NCBI GenBank assembly: GCA_040756055.1
Contig: JBFLZR010000003.1
Coordinates: forward strand, 293,260-357,259
Length of the DNA: 64,000 bases
Source: Candidatus Zixiibacteriota bacterium
Lineage (GTDB): Bacteria; Zixibacteria; MSB-5A5; GN15; FEB-12
Direction: 5' to 3'
In this document: one piece after another, positions 15,954-24,209 of the stretch
How the letters are laid out: each line of letters opens with the position of its first letter
Numbering within the stretch: position 1 is the first letter of the stretch
Made by a program: the position numbers and the translations under genes
Notes under the pieces: model-generated
Database searches by the model: none
What the model saw: the letters and a program-made list of their open reading frames with translations, nothing else
Told to the model about the DNA's origin: nothing

Positions 15954-18524
15954 TTACTTGATGATAACGAACTTCCCCATCTGCGTCCCCTGTTCGGACT
16001 CCACCACCCAGTAATACAGGCCGGTTACCGCTGCCTGAGTGTTGCGAGTGATGAGGTCCCAGGTATCGTGCATAGCCTCAGGTCCCCCTTCGGGATAGTT
16101 GTGGCCAATCTCGCGAACGAGATCACCGTCGAGAGAGTAGATATATATCTTGCAGACGGGCGGAAGGTTCGCAAAGTGCAATCGGCGCATGCGATCTTCA
16201 GATAGAATTCCGTGTCGGTTTTCGTAGCCCAGCCCGTCGTAATCAGCATCGATCCGATAAGGGTTGGGGTAGACATAAACCTTGAGGTCGTTTTCTTCAA
16301 CTTCCTCCACCGACGTTAGGGGGTAGGCTACCTGAGCGCCATTGAGGACAGATGTTTCCAGCGCCGAAAGACCTATTTCCGGCGATCCGAAGTCAAAAGC
16401 GGTGACGTTAATATAGTACGGCACGGTCGGGAGGAGATCCTCGATAATAAATTCGTACTCGAAATATTTGAGGTAGCCGTCTTCGGTCAATTCTTCCGGC
16501 TGAGCGTCGTCAGCATTGAGCGTTGAAGGATAGGGCTGGTCAGGGTAGATGCGGCGTATCGGTGTGGTGACGCCGAACTCCGCGCGATTGAAATCCTGGG
16601 TGACGAAATAAAACACCGAATCGCGGTAGTAAGGGTGAAAATACGGGTTAACGGCGGAGTATGACGTGGGGTTGAAATTTTCTATTCCAGCCGGGTCACC
16701 ATAGAGCGCTTGAAGCTCGCTTCTGGTAAACGGTAGATCTGACACAGACCACGCCAATCTGGCGTGGTCGTAAACGTATTTGCTGAAATTTTCCCTATCG
16801 TACGAGGCGATTATACTGTAGCTCTGTAACCGGTCGTCGCGGCCTATATAAACGCGATAACCTTCGAAATCAACCAGGCCTGAGAATCTATCGGCTTCGG
16901 TCTCCGACCTCAAACCGTTAAATCGGATCCGGAGCGATCCGAGTTGCGGTTCGACCCAGAATTCCGGGGCGGGCGGAGGAGAGGCTCCTCGGAAGTCAGG
17001 GACCCCGTCACCTTCGTACCAGGTGGTATCACAAATTCCGAAAACGAGACCGGTGTCGGTGACTGTTGTATCCGAGCAGCAAACATGGTGCTTGCCGCTG
17101 TCGCCATCGCCATCGGTATCGACTCCCGGATTATCGTATATCCAGGATGCCCACCGGGAATTGGTCGCCAGCGAGGAGAAATCGAGCTTGTTGTAGAATA
17201 TGGATGGGTGGTAGGGATCAAAGGAATCGAAATCATTCGGGTTAACGTGAAAATTCTCGCCTCCGACCCAGGCCAGCGATATGGGCAGTTTCTCACCGGG
17301 GTCAATAGTAAACGGCCCGAATGACATGATATAGCGAACATCAAATCCTTTAGCATAGGTTTCGGCATATTCGGGCGGCGGCAAGAATCCCTCGGCAGTG
17401 TGGTCGACGGCAGTGTACATCAAATCGTAATCGAACTCTTTGTGTCTCATCACATAGTATTTGTTGTGATCGCCCGCCGGCGTGCCCATGCGTACCCCGA
17501 AATCACGGAACGGATCTTCCGGTGTACCTCTCAGCCTGGGACCGAAATCTCTGGTGACATCGGTCCAGTTCATTATCCACCAGTTGAAGGAATAGTTCAA
17601 TGAATCTGAAGGGGTGCGAACCACGCGTACCCCGACGACAGAAAGGGGAGACTTTTCGGTCCAACGACCATCGACCGGTTCACCATCGTTGTCGGCGTGG
17701 TAGGCTATATTAATGGTATCGATAAACCCGCAGCCGTCTGCGGAGGGGTGTGTCCTGTAGAATCCGACAATGTCGTCGGTCCAGTACTCTATATCCTGTA
17801 AGGACTGGTGAAAGACGCAGCCATCCAACCATATCCCCATATAGACATCCTCAAGCGTTTCGTTGCCGATATTTTCCACCTTGTAGTCGAAGAGTATGAA
17901 ATCATCGGCGTAATCATAGCTCCAGGCCATAGATCGCTGGGTGGCTTTGATATTCAGGGGCACGTGAGGGGTGGGATCATCACAGTAATCCGAATTGACC
18001 AGCGCGGGATTGGTCGAGGTATCCGTGTAGTAACAAATGATATCCTCTTCCGAATACGCGTCTTCGCTGTAGTTCGGACTGGTGGGGTCGATTGTCTCGA
18101 ATTTCATCTCACCGAACGGGGGGATGTCGGGCCACATCTCGTACGAACAATACAAATCTTCCGCGCCGGTAGATACAATAGTGTCCCTCCCGACCACCGC
18201 CCCCACCCACAGGGCGCAAACCCATAGGTAGATGAGATCACTGTTTTTGGGATATATACACGCCTGGACATAGCTGCCGGTAATGGGATCCAGAACAGGT
18301 TCGCCTTCGGAACCGAACGTGCCGTTGTTTCGGACGACCAGTTGCATACGCCCCCGTGTGTGCACCGCTCGTTCTATCACACGACGGTCAGAGGCCGCGA
18401 GGGTGGTCAAACGGTCGGCTGTCGATGTTCTGTCCAGCTTGGGATTTCGTGCGTCGGCAGAATAGTTGAAGATGCAGGTGACGCAGGTCACCAGGAGAAT
18501 GGCGGTTCGGAAGCCTTTTTTCAA
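15954..18524 (-). CDS. Large secreted array protein 2 (T9SS-like C-terminal tail), subfamily A
   Basis: This 856-residue paralogue has exactly the same length as array protein 1 and aligns along its whole length. It has a signal peptide (1-25, ending YSADA), VVRNNGTFGSEG, LWVGAVVGRDT, MAWSYDYADDFILFDYKVEN, DTDGDGDSGK with a Cys pair (HVCC), GDGVPDFRGASPPP, DFEGYRVYIGRDDR and YVYPNPYR. The tail ends GLYYWVVESEQGTQMGKFVIIK. Its 3' end matches that of gene 1 at nucleotide level over about 50 bases around the GLYYW codons (near 16005-16055), far more than the N-terminal half does. The gap to gene 3 is 25 bp, so it is probably co-transcribed with it. It is a surface protein of unknown function. 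Confidence 0.8.
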   Translation of the reverse strand: MKKGFRTAILLVTCVTCIFNYSADARNPKLDRTSTADRLTTLAASDRRVIERAVHTRGRMQLVVRNNGTFGSEGEPVLDPITGSYVQACIYPKNSDLIYLWVCALWVGAVVGRDTIVSTGAEDLYCSYEMWPDIPPFGEMKFETIDPTSPNYSEDAYSEEDIICYYTDTSTNPALVNSDYCDDPTPHVPLNIKATQRSMAWSYDYADDFILFDYKVENIGNETLEDVYMGIWLDGCVFHQSLQDIEYWTDDIVGFYRTHPSADGCGFIDTINIAYHADNDGEPVDGRWTEKSPLSVVGVRVVRTPSDSLNYSFNWWIMNWTDVTRDFGPRLRGTPEDPFRDFGVRMGTPAGDHNKYYVMRHKEFDYDLMYTAVDHTAEGFLPPPEYAETYAKGFDVRYIMSFGPFTIDPGEKLPISLAWVGGENFHVNPNDFDSFDPYHPSIFYNKLDFSSLATNSRWASWIYDNPGVDTDGDGDSGKHHVCCSDTTVTDTGLVFGICDTTWYEGDGVPDFRGASPPPAPEFWVEPQLGSLRIRFNGLRSETEADRFSGLVDFEGYRVYIGRDDRLQSYSIIASYDRENFSKYVYDHARLAWSVSDLPFTRSELQALYGDPAGIENFNPTSYSAVNPYFHPYYRDSVFYFVTQDFNRAEFGVTTPIRRIYPDQPYPSTLNADDAQPEELTEDGYLKYFEYEFIIEDLLPTVPYYINVTAFDFGSPEIGLSALETSVLNGAQVAYPLTSVEEVEENDLKVYVYPNPYRIDADYDGLGYENRHGILSEDRMRRLHFANLPPVCKIYIYSLDGDLVREIGHNYPEGGPEAMHDTWDLITRNTQAAVTGLYYWVVESEQGTQMGKFVIIK

Positions 18525-18549
18525 GAAAGACCCCTACGTTTGTAAGATG

Positions 18550-21141
18550 CTAGCGTATTATGACGAATTTACCCATCTGGGTGCCGTGCTCGGACTCCAC
18601 AACCCAGTAGTACAGGCCGCTTACCGCCGCCTGTGTGTTACGGGTGATCAGATTCCATGTGTCGTGCATCGCCTCCGGGCCACCATCGGGATAGTTGTGA
18701 TCCAACTCGCGAACAAGGTCGCCATCGAGCGAATAGATATATATCTTACAGACCCTGGGCAGATTGGCGAAATGAAGGCGTCTCATGCGTGAGGCGGCCT
18801 CGGTACCGTCACGATTCTCAAACCCATCACCGTCATAGTTCTGGTCCGCCCGATACGGATTGGGGTAGACATAAACTTTGAGGTTTTGCTCCTCCACTTC
18901 ATCTACGGCCGTAAGCGGATAGGCGGTCTGGGCGCCGATAGTGATTGAGCTTTCCATGGCCCCCAATCCCACTTCGGGCGAGCCGAAGTCGAATGCCGTA
19001 ATGTTCACGTAGTACGGTATCGTGGGCAGGAGATTGTCAATCTCCATTTCGTATTCGAAATACTTGAGGTACCCGTCTTCCGTGAGTTCGTCCTCTTCGG
19101 CGAGTTCCGGGTACAGCGATGACGGATAAGGCTGGTCCGGGTAAATCTTGCGGATCGGCGTGGTTACGCCGAATTCGGACTGGTTGAAATCCTGTCTCAC
19201 GAAGAAGAATAGCGAGTCGGGCGAATACGGATGCTGGTATGGCGATACGCGGGTATAGGCGAGAGGGTCGAATTCAGGCTGTCCGATCGGATCGCCGTAT
19301 AACTGCTGCAGTTGCTCAAGGCTGAATGGCGTGTCAAACACTTCCCAGGCATCGTAGGTGGCGTTGTAGACGAACTTGGTGAAGTCTTCTCGATCGTATG
19401 ATGCGACGAGGCTGTAGCTGGTTGCCCGTTCATCGCGTCCTATATACACGCGATAGCCCTCGAAGTCGAGATCACCGGTGAAGTGGTCTCCGGTAATTTC
19501 AGACAGCCGGCCGTTAAACCTTACTTTGATGGAACCGACAGAAGGATGCAGCCAGAACTCCGGAGGCGGCGGCGGAGAAGCGCCGCGAAAGTCCGGCACA
19601 CCGTCGCCCTCATAGAATGTCGTGTCACAGCCCTGGTAGACTATGCCGGTGTCCGTCATTACAGTATCGGTGCAGCAGGTTCTGTATTTGCCACGATAAC
19701 CGTTACCGTCGGTGTCAACGCCGGGGTTGTCATATATCCACGATGCCCATCGAGCGTTCTCAACAACCGAGGAGAAATCCAGTTTGTTGTAATAACGCGT
19801 CGGTTGATACGGATCCCAGTTGTCGTCGAAATCCGTGGGCCCGACATGAAAATCCTCTCCTCCGACCCAGGCGAATGTTATCGGAAGCACCTCTCCCGGT
19901 TCGATATCGAAGGGGCCAAAGGACAGAAGGTTGCGCACATCGAAACCGTCGGCATAGTTATCAGCACCTTCCGGGGGAGACAACCAGCCTTCCTGCGTAT
20001 GATCAACGGCTGTGAACAGCAGATCGTAGTCAAACTCCTGGTGTCTCAGGATGTAGTACTTATTCTTGTCACCCCGTGGACTTCCCAAGCTGTAGTCGAA
20101 ATCGCGAAAGGGGTCTTCTTCTGTACCCGCCCTTCTGGGCCCCCAGTCTCTGGAACCGTCACTGAAATTCCAGACCCACCAATTGTAGGAATAGCTCAGA
20201 GAGTCCGATGGTGTTCTTACCACCTTGACACCCAGAATCGGTCGCACTGACATGGCGTCCCACGCGCCGGAAGTCGGGTCTCCATCATTATCTGCGTGAT
20301 AGGCGATGTTAATCGTATCAGTGTAGGGGCATACCTCATCAACATCCCAGGTGTGCTTAAAACCGACAATGTCATCGGTCCAGTGATTGGCATCCTTGTT
20401 CAATACGTGCCAGACATCTCCGTCGATCCATATCCCCATATACACGTCTGTTAATCTCTCGGTGCCGATATTTTCCACCTTGTAGTCGAAGAGTATGAAG
20501 TCATCGGCATAGTCGTAACTCCAGGCCATCGAGCGCTGGGTGACTTCAATGCCGAGGGGGCGGTGCGGTAGATTGTCAAACGGGTCGACGCCGACGATGG
20601 ATACATCCGTGCGCGTGTCGTCATACATACAGATTATATCCTGTTCGGAATATGCGTCATCGGAATAATAGGCGTTGCTTGGATCAATAGTGAGATATTG
20701 GAAACCACCTTTATGTTCGTACTGGCCGCGCCACGATTCAGTGGGCCAGAATTCTTTTGTGTTGTACCAGTCTTCATTGCCGCACGATACCGCCGTGTCG
20801 CGTCCCACAACAGCGCCTACCCAGAGAGCCGCCACCCACAAATACACCAAATCGCTGTATTTCGGGTAAACACAGGATGTTATCTGCTCGCCGGTGAAGG
20901 GGTCCTCTTTGGCGGTTCCTTCGGTTCCGAAAGTCCCATTGTTGCCGATTATCAGCTGCATGTTGCCGCGGCTGTGGGCGGAGTACTGAATTACCGGATT
21001 CTCGTACGACGAAAGAGGTATGGTTCTCGTCGTAGGCACTTTGGATACCACGTCGCGGCCGAAAATGCTGGATGTCGCTAAGGCAAAGACCGCCAACAAG
21101 ACGAGCTGTTGGCGGGTCTTTACCGCAAAAAATCTGTACAT
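18550..21141 (-). CDS. Large secreted array protein 3 (T9SS-like C-terminal tail), subfamily A
   Basis: This is the third subfamily A paralogue. The open frame extends to 21231, but I place the start at ATG 21141 (MYRFFAVKTRQQLVLLAVFALATSS, a good signal peptide), giving 863 residues and a 10-bp gap to gene 4. The longer form would overlap gene 4 by 80 bp and put a charged 30-residue stretch before the signal. The block order is that of genes 1 and 2: IGNNGTFGTEG, LWVGAVVGRDT, MAWSYDYADDFILFDYKVEN, DTDGNGYRGK with RTCC, GDGVPDFRGASPPPPP, DFEGYRVYIGRDER, YVYPNPYR, then GLYYWVVES and GKFVIIR. No clear ribosome site is seen, so translation may be coupled to gene 4. Function unknown. Confidence 0.8.
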   Translation of the reverse strand: MYRFFAVKTRQQLVLLAVFALATSSIFGRDVVSKVPTTRTIPLSSYENPVIQYSAHSRGNMQLIIGNNGTFGTEGTAKEDPFTGEQITSCVYPKYSDLVYLWVAALWVGAVVGRDTAVSCGNEDWYNTKEFWPTESWRGQYEHKGGFQYLTIDPSNAYYSDDAYSEQDIICMYDDTRTDVSIVGVDPFDNLPHRPLGIEVTQRSMAWSYDYADDFILFDYKVENIGTERLTDVYMGIWIDGDVWHVLNKDANHWTDDIVGFKHTWDVDEVCPYTDTINIAYHADNDGDPTSGAWDAMSVRPILGVKVVRTPSDSLSYSYNWWVWNFSDGSRDWGPRRAGTEEDPFRDFDYSLGSPRGDKNKYYILRHQEFDYDLLFTAVDHTQEGWLSPPEGADNYADGFDVRNLLSFGPFDIEPGEVLPITFAWVGGEDFHVGPTDFDDNWDPYQPTRYYNKLDFSSVVENARWASWIYDNPGVDTDGNGYRGKYRTCCTDTVMTDTGIVYQGCDTTFYEGDGVPDFRGASPPPPPEFWLHPSVGSIKVRFNGRLSEITGDHFTGDLDFEGYRVYIGRDERATSYSLVASYDREDFTKFVYNATYDAWEVFDTPFSLEQLQQLYGDPIGQPEFDPLAYTRVSPYQHPYSPDSLFFFVRQDFNQSEFGVTTPIRKIYPDQPYPSSLYPELAEEDELTEDGYLKYFEYEMEIDNLLPTIPYYVNITAFDFGSPEVGLGAMESSITIGAQTAYPLTAVDEVEEQNLKVYVYPNPYRADQNYDGDGFENRDGTEAASRMRRLHFANLPRVCKIYIYSLDGDLVRELDHNYPDGGPEAMHDTWNLITRNTQAAVSGLYYWVVESEHGTQMGKFVIIR

Positions 21142-21151
21142 AAAGATGTAG

Positions 21152-23725
21152 TTACATAATGATGACAAGTTTCCCGACCTGAGCCTCGCCGTCTTCACTC
21201 TCGACGACCCAATAATACAGGCCCGAGGCAACCATCTGGGTATTGCGGGTTATCATATTCCAGATTTCATGGGAGGCCTCCGGATCGTCCGGACTCTTGT
21301 CATGCTCCAGTTGACGCACTAAATCTCCGTCGAGCGTATATATGCTGATGGTGCACTTGGGCGGCAGATTGGCAAAATGAATCTCTCGAACGCGATCATC
21401 GGGACGGTCGGCATCCATTCTACCTTCATACCCCTGCTCGCGGTAATCAGCATCCCCTCGATACGGATTGGGGTATACATAGGCTTTCAGCCCTCTGGCG
21501 GCGACCTCGCTCGATGAGGCCAGCGGATAAGCGGCCTGCGCACCGGCAGATTTGGCTGATTCGAGAGCCTGAAGCCCGGATTCCGGTGAGCCAAAGTCGA
21601 AGGCGGTAACATTTACCCACCACTCGATGGTTGGCTGCAGGCTGTCGATGGTCAATTCGTATTCGAAATATTTCAGCAAGCTTTCTTCGGTAAGCTCGTC
21701 CGGGTCGGCCAGCGACGGGTCGAGATTTGATGGATAGGGCTGGTCGGGATATACTTTCTCGATTCTCGTGCTCACTCCAAGTTCGGATACATTGTAATCC
21801 TGCGGGGTGAAGTAGAACATGGAGTCCGGAAATCCCGGCATTCTGTAGGGTTGCGCGATGGAGTAAGAGAGAGGCGTGAAATCATCACCGTAGAGTATCC
21901 GTAGCGAGTCAATTGTAAACGGTATGTCTCTGAGCTCATACCCGGCCTCAGGCAGTTTGTTGGGGTTGTAGACCAATTTATTGTAGTCCTCAATGTCATA
22001 GGATGCTACAACTCCAAAACTGCTCTCACGTTGGTCCAGGCCCACATAAACGCGGTATCCCTCGAAATCTACAATCCTCGAGAAAACATCGGTTGTTGTC
22101 TCAGTCTTGGTTCCGTTGAAACGAACCCGGATTGACCCGACGGAGGACTCAAGCCAGAAATCCGGCGGGGGCGGGGGGGAAGCGCCCTGGAAGTCAGGCT
22201 TGCCATCGCCTTTGTACCAGAAAGTTTCACACTGAGTCTGGGCTTCATCAAAGCAGCAGGTTCGTACCGCTCCGGAGTCGCCATCGCCATCGGTGTCCAG
22301 CCCGGGGTTATCATAAACTCTGGAAGCCCAAGTCGAGTTGAGCGCCAGGTCGGCGAAGTTCAGGTTGTCGTAGTACGTGTCTGGGTTATAACTTCCCGAT
22401 TCCAGAAAAGCTCCATTTGTGGGAAGCTGATGGAAGTTTTCACCGGCCACATAAGCGAATGATATCGGCAGTTTCTCCCCCGGTTCGATATCGAACGGTC
22501 CGAAGGACAACAGATACCGGGTATCAAAACCGTTGGATACGTTGGCAACGTCGATTCCAGAAGGAAAGGACCAGATTGGATCAGTAGGCTGGACTGCTGC
22601 CACCCGGATCTGGTCAAAGTCGAACTCGCGGTTTCGCAACAGATAGTATTTGTTCCGATCGCCCTCAGGTGTTCCGAGGCCGCCGGTACCGAAATCTCTG
22701 AAATCCTCTTCCCATGCTCCCACTCCTTCGCGTTCGCGTGGACCGTAGTCAAACTGGGCGGCGCCGTTGGAAATCCACCAGTTGAAGGAGACTTCCGGAT
22801 AATCTCCGGGGGTACGGACAATTCTCATGGCGGTGACATGAGGGCATGACTCATCGGTAAACGCACCGCCGACCGGGTCTCCGTCGTTATCCACGATATA
22901 GGCCAGGTTTACGGTGTCTTCGAACTGACAGACATCTTCGTATGTGGAGACAAAAGTCTCTCGGAAACCGCAGATATCGTCAGTGTGGTAATCCTGTACG
23001 CCTGTCCAGCCGACATCGCTATCGTTGTAGAAGCCCATGTAGGCGGCCTTGATGGTGGAGTTACCGATGTTTTTCACTTCGTAGTCAAACAGTACAAAAT
23101 CCTCGGCGTAGGAGTAAGACCAGGCATACGACCGTTGGGTAACTTCAATGTTCAATGGTGTGTGAAGTTCACCGCCCCATGTGTTCTGCCCTACGAACGG
23201 AAAGGTGTCGGAGTACCTGGCTATGTAGTCTTCTTCGGAAATAGCGCCGTTGTACAGATCGGGGCTTTCAGGTTCGCGAAGGGTGCGATAGATCATGTCG
23301 CCCAGGCCGAAGACATCGGGCCGGAATTCCTCGCAACAACCAGTTGTCCAGCCATCGGCGCCGGTTGATACCAGCGTATCGCGCCCTATGACCGCGCCGA
23401 TCCAGAATGATGCTGCGAACAGGTATTCAACGTTTGAATTTTTCGGGTACTCGCACGAACGCACCACATCACCCGTGATACAGTCTTCCGTGCCGCCGAC
23501 CGCCCAGCCGGTTCCCAGGGTGCCGTTGTTGTTCACACCCAGCGCTATTTTGCCAACATCCTGCGAGACAATACAATAAGCAGGCTGGTCGATTGCGGAG
23601 AGGCTGTTATAAAGATCCTTGGCGGTGTTCTTGTCATAAGCCGCTCGACTGAATACAGCCTGAGTGAATAGAAGGCTAATCGCAAGAAACAGAAAAATAG
23701 TTTTAAAGATGTTCCTAGTCATCAT
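21152..23725 (-). CDS. Large secreted array protein 4 (T9SS-like C-terminal tail), subfamily B
   Basis: This 857-residue paralogue belongs to a second subfamily with gene 5. It has a signal peptide (MMTRNIFKTIFLFLAISLLF..., cleavage near 26), VNNNGTLGTGWAVGG, FWIGAVIGRDT and YAWSYSYAEDFVLFDYEVKN (YAED replaces the YADD of subfamily A). DTDGDGDSGAVRTCC, YKGDGKPDFQGASPPPPP and DFEGYRVYVGLDQR follow. The tail contains YVYPNPYR and ends NTQMVASGLYYWVVES...GKLVIIM, where subfamily A has NTQAA and a K/R end. It is the first gene of a close-packed four-gene group (genes 4 to 1 in transcription order) and lies 484 bp downstream of gene 5. Function unknown. Confidence 0.8.
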   Translation of the reverse strand: MMTRNIFKTIFLFLAISLLFTQAVFSRAAYDKNTAKDLYNSLSAIDQPAYCIVSQDVGKIALGVNNNGTLGTGWAVGGTEDCITGDVVRSCEYPKNSNVEYLFAASFWIGAVIGRDTLVSTGADGWTTGCCEEFRPDVFGLGDMIYRTLREPESPDLYNGAISEEDYIARYSDTFPFVGQNTWGGELHTPLNIEVTQRSYAWSYSYAEDFVLFDYEVKNIGNSTIKAAYMGFYNDSDVGWTGVQDYHTDDICGFRETFVSTYEDVCQFEDTVNLAYIVDNDGDPVGGAFTDESCPHVTAMRIVRTPGDYPEVSFNWWISNGAAQFDYGPREREGVGAWEEDFRDFGTGGLGTPEGDRNKYYLLRNREFDFDQIRVAAVQPTDPIWSFPSGIDVANVSNGFDTRYLLSFGPFDIEPGEKLPISFAYVAGENFHQLPTNGAFLESGSYNPDTYYDNLNFADLALNSTWASRVYDNPGLDTDGDGDSGAVRTCCFDEAQTQCETFWYKGDGKPDFQGASPPPPPDFWLESSVGSIRVRFNGTKTETTTDVFSRIVDFEGYRVYVGLDQRESSFGVVASYDIEDYNKLVYNPNKLPEAGYELRDIPFTIDSLRILYGDDFTPLSYSIAQPYRMPGFPDSMFYFTPQDYNVSELGVSTRIEKVYPDQPYPSNLDPSLADPDELTEESLLKYFEYELTIDSLQPTIEWWVNVTAFDFGSPESGLQALESAKSAGAQAAYPLASSSEVAARGLKAYVYPNPYRGDADYREQGYEGRMDADRPDDRVREIHFANLPPKCTISIYTLDGDLVRQLEHDKSPDDPEASHEIWNMITRNTQMVASGLYYWVVESEDGEAQVGKLVIIM

Positions 23726-24209
23726 GACCCTTACACTCTGGTTTGAAAGTTATAAAACTGATATTCATCCTCTTGTATGGTTCAAGGGAACCAGACTAAA
23801 CTTGCAGCGAATATTAAGCGGTAAAAGTACGAAATTGTAGCAGCGTAGGCAAGCTATTTTGCTGAAAAAATTAGCCACGATTCCTCTCTTGAGCTAAGTT
23901 CCCCGGAGCCCTTATCTGCCTGATTTCAGAACGCTTACGCTTTTTCCGAGTCTACGTGCTGCTTAGTCTCAGGCAAAGACATCCATGCGATTTACGTCGC
24001 ATTCTCCGAGTACCACCGTACTGACGAACTTATCGTGAAAAATGATTAGTTGAATCTCACAAAAAAGAGTGTGAAATAACAACATACAGAGCTTAGCCTG
24101 CGCAAATGCTACGCCCTAAACAGGATATAATTTGGTGGTGTTGGCTGACGATTGAAAGAAAGTCCCTGACGCCAGCGGTACAAACCGGCCGACCGCTGTA
24201 TCCTGTTGA
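23726..24209. other. 484-bp intergenic region inside the array
   Basis: No credible gene is seen. It separates array genes 4 and 5 and probably carries the promoter of the four-gene group on the minus strand, though no convincing -35/-10 pair stands out. Two small inverted repeats are visible: ATGCGA/TCGCAT near 23985-24002, and CAGCGGT/ACCGCTG at 24172-24198. The second is just after the gene 5 stop and could be a weak terminator without a U-tract. Confidence 0.5.

Noticed and set aside
21142-21231. Upstream extension of array gene 3
   Set aside because: It would overlap gene 4 by 80 bp and place 30 polar residues before a good signal peptide.
23980-24005. Small hairpin ATGCGA/TCGCAT as a terminator or operator
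   Set aside because: Six-base stem and no U-tract; such repeats are expected by chance in a 484-bp gap.
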